From contig JAKMXF010000321.1 in assembly GCA_024704765.1 (NCBI GenBank), positions 868,001 through 932,000 on the forward strand: a DNA stretch of 64,000 nucleotides, written 5' to 3'. The translations under genes were made by a program, and so were the position numbers. Under the pieces are notes generated by a model. That model saw only the letters and a list, made by a program, of their open reading frames with translations. It was not told the DNA's origin and ran no database searches. This DNA is from Oopsacas minuta (lineage: Eukaryota > Porifera > Hexactinellida > Lyssacinosida > Leucopsacidae). Shown piece after piece: positions 19,135 to 30,154 of the stretch (its first letter is position 1; the number at the start of each line of letters is the position of its first letter).

Positions 19135-22100
19135 CTACAACAGAGGTTCAATACTAATCTCCAATACAGAGCAAGGCATTGGTAAGTGAAAATTAGCTAA
19201 CACAGTAGGATGCAATACACCGAAATTCCCAATCTTCTTACCTTTAAATAATACCTGTACACATCTGCCTGGGAAATATGACGGTTCATCAACAGCCTCT
19301 AACTCATACCCAGTATCCTTATCTCTCACTACATCTACCAGTAACATAACACGTTCTAACAGACCATGTATTATCTCAAAACCAGCTGTTGTACTAAAGT
19401 AAGCAGCACACAAGTTCCTGGTGTTCTCAGCTTGTACATCTCTGTTTGGAGTCTTAAGCGCTATATCTGATATCTCAAATACTTTGAGTGGTTTAGCAAG
19501 ATTTAGGTTAGAAGATAGAGTCTTGAGGATACCAGGAATGAGAGAGGTACGTACCACCTGGAATTCTGCTGCTTTAGGGTTAGCTACATGTACTGCTGGT
19601 ATCTAGTAGGAAGAAGACACAACATGATATTCTAGTGAAATATATAATTGAAAAATTTCAAATACATAAATAGATATCATTTCTTGGTCGGAACTCAGAA
19701 GCGCCATGGGTATCTAGAATTCTAGATACGAACTGTCTCTACTCTCAAGAGATCGTTTGAATATCCCCTCTGATTAGGGGAAGCTAGGGGTTGCTGGCAA
19801 CCCAAGCACCAACCCTTGGAATACTACTAGCAACCGCACAGCAACTCGAAAGAGGAATTCTAGATAAACCACTGAGACCTCCAAAACGTGATATCAACCA
19901 AAGGAAGTCAAAATAATATGACACCTTCCTAAACAATCACCCACAAATAATAACCAGTGTAAACACACCTCTTTTAGTTGTAGTTGTAGATTTAGTCTCT
20001 CACAGATATCCTTCCTACCACACATAATGAATGTTAGCAGCTCTGTAAATCCAGCCTCAGCTAGCTCTAGTCTTAGTAAGTCAGTTAGTTTATTCAGAGG
20101 CTGTTGCCTACCCGTAGTACTCATATCAGGTAGAGATCTGGGTATCTTGTTATACCCATAAGCTATAGCATAGTCCTCCATTATATCACATGGGTGTATG
20201 ACGTCAGCACGTGTGGGAGGTACACTGATTACGATATTGTCCCCAGAGGGGTCTGGATGTGAAGTTAAGCACATTCTAGTCAGCAGCTTAGATACCGTGT
20301 CTGAATCTGAGTTAAGACCTAATCCCTGGTTCAGATAGGCTACAGACACCGATTCAGATCTGTAAGATAGATCTGGATACACCTTCTTGCTACCATCTGG
20401 ATTCTCTATCTGGTAGAAGAGAATGTAGTGATTATAATGTTTATGAGGGTACCATTAAGCTGTAGTCGGTTAAATGACACGCTTAGCAAGTTAATGAGTA
20501 CGCAATCGAGACGTTTGGGAATTTATCCCATCACATAATCATGTGTAAAATACCGCATATGGAGTATGGTTCTGCTGACTCTATTAGTAAGATAGCAAAA
20601 ATTTTGAGAAAACTTGCCTCACAAGGTTCAGCAGTAAACTGGTTATCACAATACTCGCTGAACATAGTAACAACAGTATTGAGTACTATATGAGCCTTAT
20701 TGAGGTCAGTTGCTGTGACGTCAATGAATAGATTCCGTGTGTTCTCATCCAGGCGTGTGTGGTTACCGTTTATAATAGGAGGGAGTGATAGCAGTACTCT
20801 GTTCTTATCATAGATAACTGGATATCTGGAAAAAATATACATAATAAATTAAAGGAAATATAATTCTGGGTTTCAACATTCAGGAATGTCATAGTAATAA
20901 ACGTGTATAACATATATTAGGTATTCATTTAAAAGGACAATTTCAAAGTTATTTTCTATAAAATATATCCTGAAAAGTGGGGATTAAAATTTAAATAAAT
21001 GAATCTCGTACAGACAAATTTTCAAGCTTCCACTCCTGAACACCCAAATTCACATACTACTAGTACATATATGGTAAAATTCTGGGATATTTTGACCCAG
21101 CGGTTTTACTAAAGTTGAATTCACCCCTGACAGGTGTGCCTTGAAATTAACTTAAATATGTGAACCGCATTTCGAAAAGTTTGAGAAACGCTTGTGTAAA
21201 AATTAGGAAATCATCAAAGCTACAAAATTGAATAAATATGAGGTCATAAACCTTGGTTTCTTCTCTATAATATGTAGATACGGCTTGAGGTGAGGATCTG
21301 ATTTGTATAACTGCATTAGTTCTTTAGCAGTAAACTCCTTGGTCTGATTAAGAGGAATAAACTTAATATCTTCAGGAGGAAGAGCTTCATAGGTAAAGGG
21401 ACCTTCTATAGAGTCTAGGTTATGGATTCCTATTGAGGCTAACGTTCTATAAAATATAAAACTGTATATCAAAATTCATGGAATTATATGTGGGATATTT
21501 GAGCAAATTTGAACAATAAAAGTACGTATATGTAATAGAATATACTCTAATACAATAAACTCCATTACTACAGTATTACCATCGCGGAAAATAGCTCTCT
21601 TAATCTGAAATTTATTATTAAGAACTATATTTGCCAAATTCAAATTGATTATATAACCACACATTATAGTAACTAACCTCTCTCTACAGATATTGTGGTG
21701 TAGCTTCTCTTGTAAATCAATAAGAGAGTCATAACGTGTTTTGTTAAGAGTGACTCCTCTCAGAACAGCTGCTAGACAGAACGGCCTCACATCAGCTGTT
21801 TCAGGGAGTACCCTAAGCTTCTGACAGACTCCTTCAGATAAAACTCTGTATGAATAATAATGTTAATTTCAAAGAGGATTAATAATTTAATTTAGTAAAT
21901 CTAGTATACTATAAAAGATCTTTGGCCAGTAGCCTAGCCCCACCTCGAATACACGTCCCTCTATAATCCCCTACTTTTGATAAGGAGTGTAACTATAACC
22001 AACTAGTCGGGTAGGAAATCTTTCAACGCTAAAGAAACACATTAGAGGAGTATATGAATAATTCATGTAAGGTAGAACTCGGGTAATTACACTCGGCTAA

Positions 22101-22803
22101 ATTAACACGTATTTTCGTTTATTAGATACATTTCTCCAAAACGGATTTCTATTTTTGTAAGAAGAATACTCAGATAAGATAATTTTCTAGACGTTTAGGC
22201 TTGCATGGTTCCAAGAACAAAATATGTAATTTACCTATCTAGAGTGCTTAAGTCCATATCTAAGCTTAAGCTTCTTATCAAAAATAGCGTACACATATAC
22301 AGTCAACTATAGATATATCAAAGCTCATTTGACTGTGTTAATTACTTCCATATAAAGCGATGAGATCTGTTACTTTGACGGTTCAGGCAACATTTGTACA
22401 ATTTCAGACTTTGATATAAATGGTATCTAACCATTATCTACTATGTATTTAGATATATCCGTGTTCGATATAATGTGAGTTGACTGTAACTTTAATTTAT
22501 CCTTGAAAATGCCTAGAAACCACTCTGAAATTGAAAAACTTACCTATAAATGTGAGCATGTTCCTTATTGCAGAGGAATACATTGAGTGCTCTAGTTAAT
22601 CCCTCAAAACATAACAAGTCATATCTGTTAGCTGGTATTTCAATTTTATAATTTCTTACTACAACCCCTCCCTCTTCTACATCCTCCCACTCATCCAGCT
22701 CAATACCAAACTCGAAACAGAGCTCATCGAACTCTTTCATACACATCTCATTACGATCTATCGCTTGAAGCAAGCTCTTCTCTGCTACTGTAAACTTAGG
22801 CAT
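19135..22803 (-). CDS. FARSB: Phenylalanyl-tRNA synthetase beta subunit, six exons
   Basis: Exons on the minus strand, 5' to 3': 22803-22544, 21845-21678, 21446-21252, 20825-20618, 20409-19969 and 19602-19135. They join in frame to about 579 aa, close to the usual animal length. Recognisable blocks are MPKFTVAEK at the start, the B3/4 editing region ([14 protein letters not shown]), the B5 domain with [22 protein letters not shown], and the C-terminal core with [19 protein letters not shown] and GVLHP. It forms the cytosolic alpha2-beta2 synthetase that charges tRNA-Phe. Intron 4 uses a GC donor (GAG|GCAAGT): only this choice keeps the frame into ATAGAGAATCCAGATGG. The ATG lies 6 nt after the acceptor-like TTTCTTTTCTAG. 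Confidence 0.95.
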
Positions 22804-23145
22804 ATTTTGCTAGAAAAGAAACTGAAGGTAGAAATTAACTTAGTAATATTGGAATAATTATCAGTTTATCATTATAAGTTGTGGAGTGAAAGAAATAAGG
22901 GAAATGCCAAACTAAGTAATCCAGGAGTATTACATAGTAATTAATATTCAATACTTAATGAATAAGTACTAATGCTTGCACTGGTAATAAGAGAAAGAAT
23001 ATCCAAATTATCCTAAAATAGAAGTTACAGGAAATTTTACTTGTAATTTGCAATCTATTAATCTATCTAATTTAGTATTTATACCAATACTTTTCTCTAC
23101 ACGTGAGAAATCCTCACAAGATCTTTAAGAAGCAGAATAATTGGG

Positions 23146-24279
23146 ATGAATAACAGTTCTAATCTACACACAGAACTCCACATTCTAAAGGAAACTAGCT
23201 ATATAGAGAAGTTAATCGGTCTGGGATTAATACCAATCTATATCATATTATGCCTCGTGTGGTTACCCTACATTATAGCCAGGATTTTCTCACGAATTAG
23301 AAACAAAAGGAGACTTATTACTTTAATGAGTCTAGATAGTAGTTGTGATTATACGTATCGTCTCTTTGTCCAGAAGGAAGATATTTTCCGGTATGTTATG
23401 TTTCTTGTATTTCTTTGCTTTGAGCTGATCTGCTGCTTGAGTATAACTATATACGGAGTCATAATAGAACTCAAGTTAAGCGTTGATGTGATTCCAGTTG
23501 GTCCGAACTGCTCAGTAAATTCGAAAACATTCATCGGCATTTCATATGATAATAGATATATCATTATTATTCAGCATTTAGTCTTTCTGTTCGGTGCTTA
23601 TTCATTTTCCATGATGATTTGGTTGTTTGGTGCTCTGCTTCTTCATTTGAGTTTTGCAGCTAGAAATGAGTTGAAAATACAAATAGTGCTACGCTTCATC
23701 TTGTTTGGGATACTTATTAATCTCATCATATTAATATTCTCATGTATTCGATACACTAATATTTTCGGTGTCATCATACAAAGTTTGATGAATCAAATCA
23801 GTTTCTTTATTGTACTCTACATAACTAAGAAGAGATTCTTTCCTGCCATGAATAGTCGTGTTATAGATGCATACCATCTCTATAATACTAATGTGTATCT
23901 ACAACAGAAGAAATTGTCCAAACAGTATAAGGTGCTTGTCTTTGTTTTCTTGTTCACATTTGAAGTGTATATTCTGAAGTATATATGTTTTTATGATTTG
24001 TATGCAATAATTGAAACAATCTCTCTCAATCCTTGTTGGTTTCAAGTAACCTATCATCTCCCTATACTCATGATATCAGGATCTTCAAAGGGTACACTTA
24101 CTCAAATCAGCAGTTATTGCCTGGTATTCAATAACTTCATTGATCTTCTTATCTATTGTATATTTATGATCGTAAACCTGAACATTATGTATGTCACAGC
24201 TAAGAGATGCATTAAGAGCCGATTTTATGACAGAGAAAGATATCGTTATCATGTCTGTTCTGATCCTTTATTGTCTTGA
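23146..24279 (+). CDS. Seven-transmembrane receptor-like protein A
   Basis: An intact single-exon gene of 377 aa in a family I do not recognise. Hydrophobicity by eye gives seven membrane spans. The loops after TM1, TM3 and TM5 and the C-tail are rich in Lys/Arg, while the N-terminus (MNNSSN) and the loops after TM2 and TM6 carry NxS/T sequons and conserved Cys (GPNCSVNS; NPCWFQVTYHLP). This fits an extracellular N-terminus and GPCR-like topology, but no rhodopsin DRY or NPxxY motif is present. Family signature: SFFIVLYITKKRFFPAMNSR then VIDAYHL. It is a tandem duplicate of 25425-26540. A receptor role is inference. Confidence 0.85.
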   Translation: MNNSSNLHTELHILKETSYIEKLIGLGLIPIYIILCLVWLPYIIARIFSRIRNKRRLITLMSLDSSCDYTYRLFVQKEDIFRYVMFLVFLCFELICCLSITIYGVIIELKLSVDVIPVGPNCSVNSKTFIGISYDNRYIIIIQHLVFLFGAYSFSMMIWLFGALLLHLSFAARNELKIQIVLRFILFGILINLIILIFSCIRYTNIFGVIIQSLMNQISFFIVLYITKKRFFPAMNSRVIDAYHLYNTNVYLQQKKLSKQYKVLVFVFLFTFEVYILKYICFYDLYAIIETISLNPCWFQVTYHLPILMISGSSKGTLTQISSYCLVFNNFIDLLIYCIFMIVNLNIMYVTAKRCIKSRFYDRERYRYHVCSDPLLS

Positions 24280-25424
24280 TTTTGGAAATTACAAACAGAA
24301 TATAACTAGATTATTGTTATTTGTATGCATTCTATCTTTCTTAATTGTAGTGTATTGCAATATTTAACAAAAATAAGCACACCATACACTATGTAACAAT
24401 GTTGCATCAAGATTAAACTTTTTCATCCAACCTGCTTTCATTGTGTATAGTGGGCTTTAGGGTTTGTTTATGTTCCAAAGTAAATTCGTGACCTGGGATA
24501 CTCGCTATATATCGTGGGCGGAAAGCATACTTATGTGCACGGACGTCGCCAGGATTTCACCGAGGGGGTCAAAGAAATGTAGTCTTGATTTAGATATTGA
24601 TAACAATATCCAGCCACGATCAAGTGATTTAATCACGGAATACTGAACACTGAAGAATTGACAACTATCAATCTGCGGGGAAATGTATTTCCACAGTGAA
24701 ACGAAAACTACCTCTCTAACTAACTAATTTTGTTGTACAAATTTCGGTCAATTTTGAGAATTGACAAAACCAGAGAATTGATATATCCGAGTTGGCAATA
24801 ACTGCGTACATCCATTAATACGCTGAATAGATTCCATATATCATATAAGTTTCGTAAAAACTTCATCCGAATATTTTATGGATCGCAGCAATGAAATTCA
24901 TGCAGAGAGGATATATGTATAATGCCAACCGGTGAAGTAAACGCGGGACCCAATGTACTAATTAAGGGAGACACCCCGAGCACTTCGTCATAACGAGAGT
25001 TTACTGTATTCGGTTGGGCTACTATTTATTAAGACTGATATTCGGTTCAATCTGTTTCAGTCCTAGAAAATATCAACGAAAAATTATCCGAAGTTTATGG
25101 AAATCTACTAATCTCGTCTCGCTCTGAGTAAGGGATTAGAAATCAGAAAAGTAATTAAGGGAAATATCTAATTGAATATACCAGAAGGATTCAAATAGTA
25201 ATACATAATTACATAATTGATATGAGCTATGACGTACTTAATTCAAAATATTGTGACAAATGTCTGCACCGCATAATAGGAGAAATAATATCCAAATTAT
25301 CCTATGATGTAATTACAAATATTGTATTAATAATTAATAAATCGGTTTAATTTAGTATTTATACCAATACTTTTCTCTTTACGTGAGAAATCCTCACAAA
25401 ATCTTTAAGAGCAGAATAATTGAG
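24280..25424. repeat. Transposon fragments between the tandem 7TM genes
   Basis: A GGACGTCGCCAGGATTTC-type patch near 24541 resembles the ends of dispersed elements. About 24930-25005 ends with a pogo/Tigger-like terminus (reverse complement of CAGTAAACTCTCGTTATGAC). About 25010-25065 shares the TATTCGGTTGGGC...GATATTCG pattern of the MITE at 43459-43571. No gene is seen except the upstream flank of the next 7TM copy. Confidence 0.55.
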
Positions 25425-26540
25425 ATGAATAACAGTTCTAATCAACACACAGAACTCCACATTCTAAAGAAAACTAGCTATATAGAGAAGTTAATCGGTG
25501 TGGGATTAATACTAACCTATATCATATTATGCCTCGTGTGGTTACCCTACATTATAGCCAGGATTTTCTCACGAATTAGAAACAAAAGGAGACTTATTAC
25601 TTTAATGAGTCTAGATAGTAGTTGTGATTATACGTATCGTCTCTTTGTCCAGAAGGAAGATATTTTCCGGTATGTTATATTTCTTATATTTCTTTGCTTT
25701 GAGCTGATCTGCTGCTTGAGTATAACTATATACGGAGTCATAATAGAACTCAAGTTAAGCGTTAATGTGAGTCCAGTTGGTCCGAACTGCTCAGTAAATT
25801 CGAAAACATTCAGCAGTTTTTCTTATGATATTCAGAAATTTCTCCTTTTGTTCGATGCTTTTTCATTTTCCATGATGATTTGGTTGTTTGGTGCTCTGCT
25901 TCTTCATTTGAGTTTTGCAGCTAGAAATGAGTTGAAAATACAAATAGTGCTGCGCTTCATCTTGTTTGGGATACTTATTAATCTCACCATATTAATATTC
26001 TCATGTATTCGATACACTAGTATTTTCGGTGTCATCACACAAAGTTTGATGGATCAAATCAGTTTCTTTATTGTACTCTACATAACTAAGAAGAGATTCT
26101 TTCCTGCCATGAATAGTCGTGTTATAGATGCATATCATCTCCATAGTACTAATGTGTATCTACAACAGAAGAGATTGTTCAAACAGTATAAGGTGATTGT
26201 CTTTGTTTTCTTGTTCTTATCCGAATTAGTTATCCTGAAATGTGTATGTTTGTATGATTTGTATGCAATAATTGAAACAATCTCTCTCAATCCTTGTTGG
26301 TTTCAAGTAACCTATCATCTCCCTATACTCATGATATCAGAATCTTCAAAGGATACACTTACTCAAATCAGCAGTTATTGCCTGGTATTCAATTATTTCA
26401 TTGATCTTCTTATCTATTGTATATTTATGACCGTAAACCTGAACATTATGTATGTCACAGCTAAGAGATGCATTAAGAGCCGATTTTATGACAGAGAAAG
26501 ATATCGTTATCATGTCTGTTCTGATCCTTTATTGTCTTGA
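25425..26540 (+). CDS. Seven-transmembrane receptor-like protein B
   Basis: An intact single-exon gene of 371 aa, tandem copy of 23146-24279. The start ATG corresponds by homology to MNNSSN; the frame is open a little further upstream but begins with GTG. It is nearly identical to copy A in TM1-TM2, TM4-TM5, the third inner loop and the C-terminus. It differs strongly at the end of the first outer loop into TM3 (KTFSSFSYDIQKFLLLFDAF, 6 residues shorter) and in the middle of TM6 (FLSELVILKCVC). Conserved outer-loop cysteines and NCS sequon are retained. Function unknown; membrane receptor inferred. Confidence 0.85.
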   Translation: MNNSSNQHTELHILKKTSYIEKLIGVGLILTYIILCLVWLPYIIARIFSRIRNKRRLITLMSLDSSCDYTYRLFVQKEDIFRYVIFLIFLCFELICCLSITIYGVIIELKLSVNVSPVGPNCSVNSKTFSSFSYDIQKFLLLFDAFSFSMMIWLFGALLLHLSFAARNELKIQIVLRFILFGILINLTILIFSCIRYTSIFGVITQSLMDQISFFIVLYITKKRFFPAMNSRVIDAYHLHSTNVYLQQKRLFKQYKVIVFVFLFLSELVILKCVCLYDLYAIIETISLNPCWFQVTYHLPILMISESSKDTLTQISSYCLVFNYFIDLLIYCIFMTVNLNIMYVTAKRCIKSRFYDRERYRYHVCSDPLLS

Positions 26541-28345
26541 TTTTGGAAATTACAAACAGAATATAACTAGATTATTGTTATTTGTATGCATATTATCTTT
26601 CTTGTAGTGTATCGCAATATTTAAACTCAGACAAGGTTTCGCTAGTCTGTTTTATGGAAAATGAAATTTCATGCACTAGTGTCTGGCCAGAACAAGTCCT
26701 TTTAGGGAGTCAATTTAAAGTCGGGGGCATAGGGCAGTACTTCATCTAGCCTCATCTAATCCGCGAATCCAATGCCTTAATTCGCATTGAGCATACAGAT
26801 GAAGGCCTCTGTTTCGCGCACCCTTGTATACTGATAAAAATCACGCACCTCTCGGTGCGTGCATGGAGGGATGCCGAGTTCCCAGATCAATGCCTGGTCT
26901 AGAGCCTATGCCATGCCAACAAGGCCTCTCGCCAAGCCGTGAGAATTTTTCTCAAAAGATGTGAGATTTAGCATTTCAGGTTTCTGCATCAAAATGTAGA
27001 GTGAAGGATCATAAAAATTGCGTGAGATTTCACTTTTTGACTTCTGAAAAATTTTAAGGAATTTTTGCCCCCGAAAAGTGTAGCAGTGTTGCCAGATGAT
27101 GTGCCCACAATGTTCATTTACATGTTTCTCAATCAATTCAGAAGAATCGTCGTGTAGATGATATTGTAAGACAAATAATTATTCGATATTCTATTCAAAT
27201 GCGAAGACATACAGTAGAATCCCGTTATGTTAATTAGTACACGAAAGGACCTTCAAAATTTGTACTTTTTATCCGGAGTACGAATTGACCGGAGCAATAT
27301 TAATTGAAAACCATTGTAAGGACCTGATTTTGTATAAATATGTGTACTTCTAATCCGAAATTTCGTATTAAACTTAAACTTATATCTAGTTTTTCTATCA
27401 AAAGTTAATCGTTTAGGCTCCAGAATTGATCGAAGAAACTAGAAGACCCCAGAGCTGATTTTCGGCACACTTGGGCATTTTGATCCTGGCTTTGACGAGT
27501 TTGGAACAAATTTCACACTACAAAGAAACGTGTAAGATATGAAGTAAAGACAGATCAATTATAAGCAAAATTTACTGAAAAGGGTCAAATTATGTTTAAT
27601 CCTTTTGGGAAAATGATGCCCGTATCTCGAAGTCCGAATAAGAGAGGTTCGAATGTAATTAGATTTAGATTCGTATGTAAGTATACACTTGAGAATATTT
27701 TAATGATAGCTCCCAACCTTAGTAAACTCCAAATGCTGATCATCAACTTCATAAATTCTTGACTATAAAACGTAGCCGTTTATGGTAATAGTTTGTTATA
27801 ATGATATGACTATTGATCGGGAAGAATCGATATTTATAATATAAGCACGAAATAGTAGAAATATGAAAATATCGTAATACAACTTTTTGACTTGGGGTGA
27901 ATGTTTTAAATAAGGACAAAACTGATTGTGTTATAGTCGCTCGCATGACCCTAGCTGCACTACCAGTCTGTCGGCTGGTTTTGTTTGTCCGGAATTGATT
28001 TAGGAACTGGTAAGAGCTAGAAAATTCATAGCATTTAAATGAATAATAATTTCACTACTTTCAATCGACTACATTCAACAGATTCATCAAGCACTATAAA
28101 GCACTGAGTACAAAATTTCAATACAATTTTAGAGCCACGCAATTCGCTTTAATGATAGCATTCAGCGTAGCCATATGATAACCAATTACATATCAGGGAC
28201 GTAGTCACCGGTGCGGTTGATCAGTTTTCAACCTGACCGCTTTTGATAACAATTCCGGTTGTGCAGGTTAACCTGACAACTTTGTCTTATGTGTGCTGTA
28301 TCCAACCAGAACACTTGTATTTTTTGCTAAGGCCCTGTATCTAGC
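26541..28345. other. Gene-less region with element fragments
   Basis: No supported exon. A small perfect hairpin (CACGCACC/GGTGCGTG) lies at 26842-26861. About 27211-27655 begins with CAGTAGAATCCCGTTATG and ends with sequence like AATAAGAGAGGTTCGAATGT, resembling the terminal repeats of pogo/Tigger-type MITEs. The rest is AT-rich spacer. Confidence 0.5.
27211..27655. mobile_element. Possible pogo/Tigger-type MITE relic
   Basis: The two ends are roughly inverted (CAGTAGAATCCCGTTATG against the reverse complement of AGAGAGGTTCGAATG), as in non-autonomous pogo-like elements of the Tc1/mariner superfamily. The interior is non-coding. Boundaries are approximate and no clear TA duplication was verified. 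Confidence 0.4.
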
Positions 28346-28591
28346 CTAATGGACGTTCAGCAAAAATACTGATCTTTGATAGGTTATAATGACCATACAG
28401 TAAGTTTTTTCAAGATTCAATACCATCTTGTTGTCATTGCACAATTTCGATATTCGATACAGATCATTGGTTAAGTGATACTTCCTACCCCCTGTTGTCA
28501 GGGTAGCATCATCGGCAAAGAGAGTTGTTAATGAATTGTGTGTTACTGTTAAGGGGAGATAATTAATATACAATAAAAAAGTAGAAGTCAT
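28346..28591 (-). pseudogene. LINE reverse transcriptase fragment
   Basis: An 81-codon frame reading LLYINYLPLTVTHNSLTTLF then ADDATL. This is the FADD form of the catalytic YADD box of non-LTR retrotransposon reverse transcriptases, with the preceding INxLP pattern and the following NKMVLNLEKT block. Only this palm-domain segment survives; no endonuclease or upstream RT motifs were seen. It is a dead fragment of a jockey/CR1-like LINE. Confidence 0.8.
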
Positions 28592-28689
28592 ATTTGAACA
28601 TGTGAAAGATATTTTTGATTATTTCAACCCTTGCGAAATGATTTATTTTCTCCATTCACATAGTTAAAATCTCAATTATTGTCTATTTG

Positions 28690-29045
28690 TCTGTTTTAGT
28701 GCAGTCCCTATAGGGAGATGCTAAGGCTTCATCTAGGTTATCACTTGTCATGGACATACGCCTAGTATGGAATTCTCATTGATACGTCTGGAGACGGACT
28801 ACTAAATTACCCAGACGTGACAAAGCTAAACCACAGTCAAAAATGCATATGCTGAACCATAGCCTTCTCTATATAAGGCCTACCATCAACCTCGAATTTT
28901 TGGACTAGGGATATAATAGTGTACGGTAAATATTATATTAGAATACAGAATGGTTTCATATCGCACAAACAGTACTTTTATGCCCAAGTTAATGTATCAC
29001 AGATATGTAGAATATCATGTCTCCAAACCAGCAAAGCAAAAAAGT
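28690..29045. repeat. Dispersed repeat, copy 1
   Basis: About 28860-29035 (TAGCCTTCTCTATATAAGGC ... GTACGGTAAATATTATAT ... CATATCGCACAAACAGTAC) recurs with few changes at 38620-38800. A shorter match to CATATCGCACAAAAATGA occurs near 51717. The upstream part near 28700 shares a fragment with 5232-5275. Confidence 0.75.
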
Positions 29046-29301
29046 TATCAAAATGTGCCAATTTCTTTGCTTGGTAAGCATTATTTGGAGAATATGGCCC
29101 AATCTTTGATGAGCTGTAGAACGTCAATTATTACATCTTTGATTTCAAAGTTAATGTACGAAATGATGTAAAGATGCTTTTGTAAACATATTAAAATTTT
29201 GTCATGATAAAGTTGGCAGGTTTTTGAGTTACAGTAGTGACCATGGATGGTGATAATTTGTCAATATGCATTTATAAGTCGAAAACCCTCAATAATATAA
29301 C

Positions 29302-29514
29302 AAAACTCACTATTGCCGATTTATAGTATACACCCGATTTCCCATACCCTTTTGTACATGTTGATATGATATCTACAAGGATTATTACACAGTCATCAAT
29401 AAAGCCATATATGGTAATATTAAGGATTGCGTAATTATAGGAGATATCATATCAACATGTACAAAAGGGTATGGGAAATCGGGTGTATACTATAAGTCGG
29501 CAATAGTGAGTTTT
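29302..29514. repeat. Inverted repeat with about 73-bp arms
   Basis: Left arm about 29302-29374 and right arm about 29442-29514 are near-perfect reverse complements, spanning ACTCACTATTGCCGA at the outer edge and CATGTTGATATGATATC at the inner edge, around a loop of about 67 bp. It lies next to the dispersed repeat at 28860-29035. The sequence following the second copy, near 38781, resembles the inner part of this structure, so the two are probably parts of one element. Confidence 0.9.
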
Positions 29515-30154
29515 TGAACCTTGAAATTGTCATTTTTGAATTCAGCGCCCAAAGATTGTGATAGATACCAAATTTAGTGACTAAAAATACAGAATGTTCA
29601 GCCTATGCATTTTTGACTGTGGTTGCTTCAGGAAGTGAGGCCAGCAGACCTTTACCGCTCCAAATTTTTGAGAAATAATGATAGTACTATATTATGGTGA
29701 TAGTGATGCTATCGGCCCAAGCTTTAAGACAACTATAATGTTCAAGGGCCTCATACTGTCCTGAATCGATTACACATTTTCCTGTTTTAGTAAAAAGCTT
29801 AATTTTAATGTTAATCATTTGAAATTTATCGCCCTAATCCTGGTGAATAAAAATACACACATTAGCATTCAGGCGTATTTATCAAATTTGATATATCTCA
29901 GATTCAGATTGTTATCTCGTAACGTTAATATGTTAGAAAATATATTTTAGGATAATTGTAGTTTTTGTAATAACGTATACATATTGAATCTCCCAATAGA
30001 GTTAATAGATGTTATGAAATGTCACTAAGCAAATATTTGACCTTACACCTTAATTTCTTTGGTAATATTATTCACAACTATATTTTAACTATAAAAAGCA
30101 TGAAACTATAACAAATAGAAAATTAATTTACTAGATTCATAGTATTTTACGATT

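Larger units (their letters stand above)
22990..26610 (+). repeat. Tandem duplication of a 7TM gene with its flanks
   Basis: About 22990-24340 and 25265-26610 are copies of one unit. The shared part includes about 110 bp of upstream sequence (the TATTTATACCAATACTTTTC and GAGAAATCCTCACAA patches), the coding sequence and about 70 bp downstream of the stop. The intervening about 900 bp is unrelated and filled with transposon fragments. Confidence 0.9.

Noticed and set aside
23146-24279. 7TM genes considered as classical rhodopsin-class GPCRs
   Set aside because: No DRY, CWxP or NPxxY motifs and no TM3-loop2 cysteine pair; only topology is similar.
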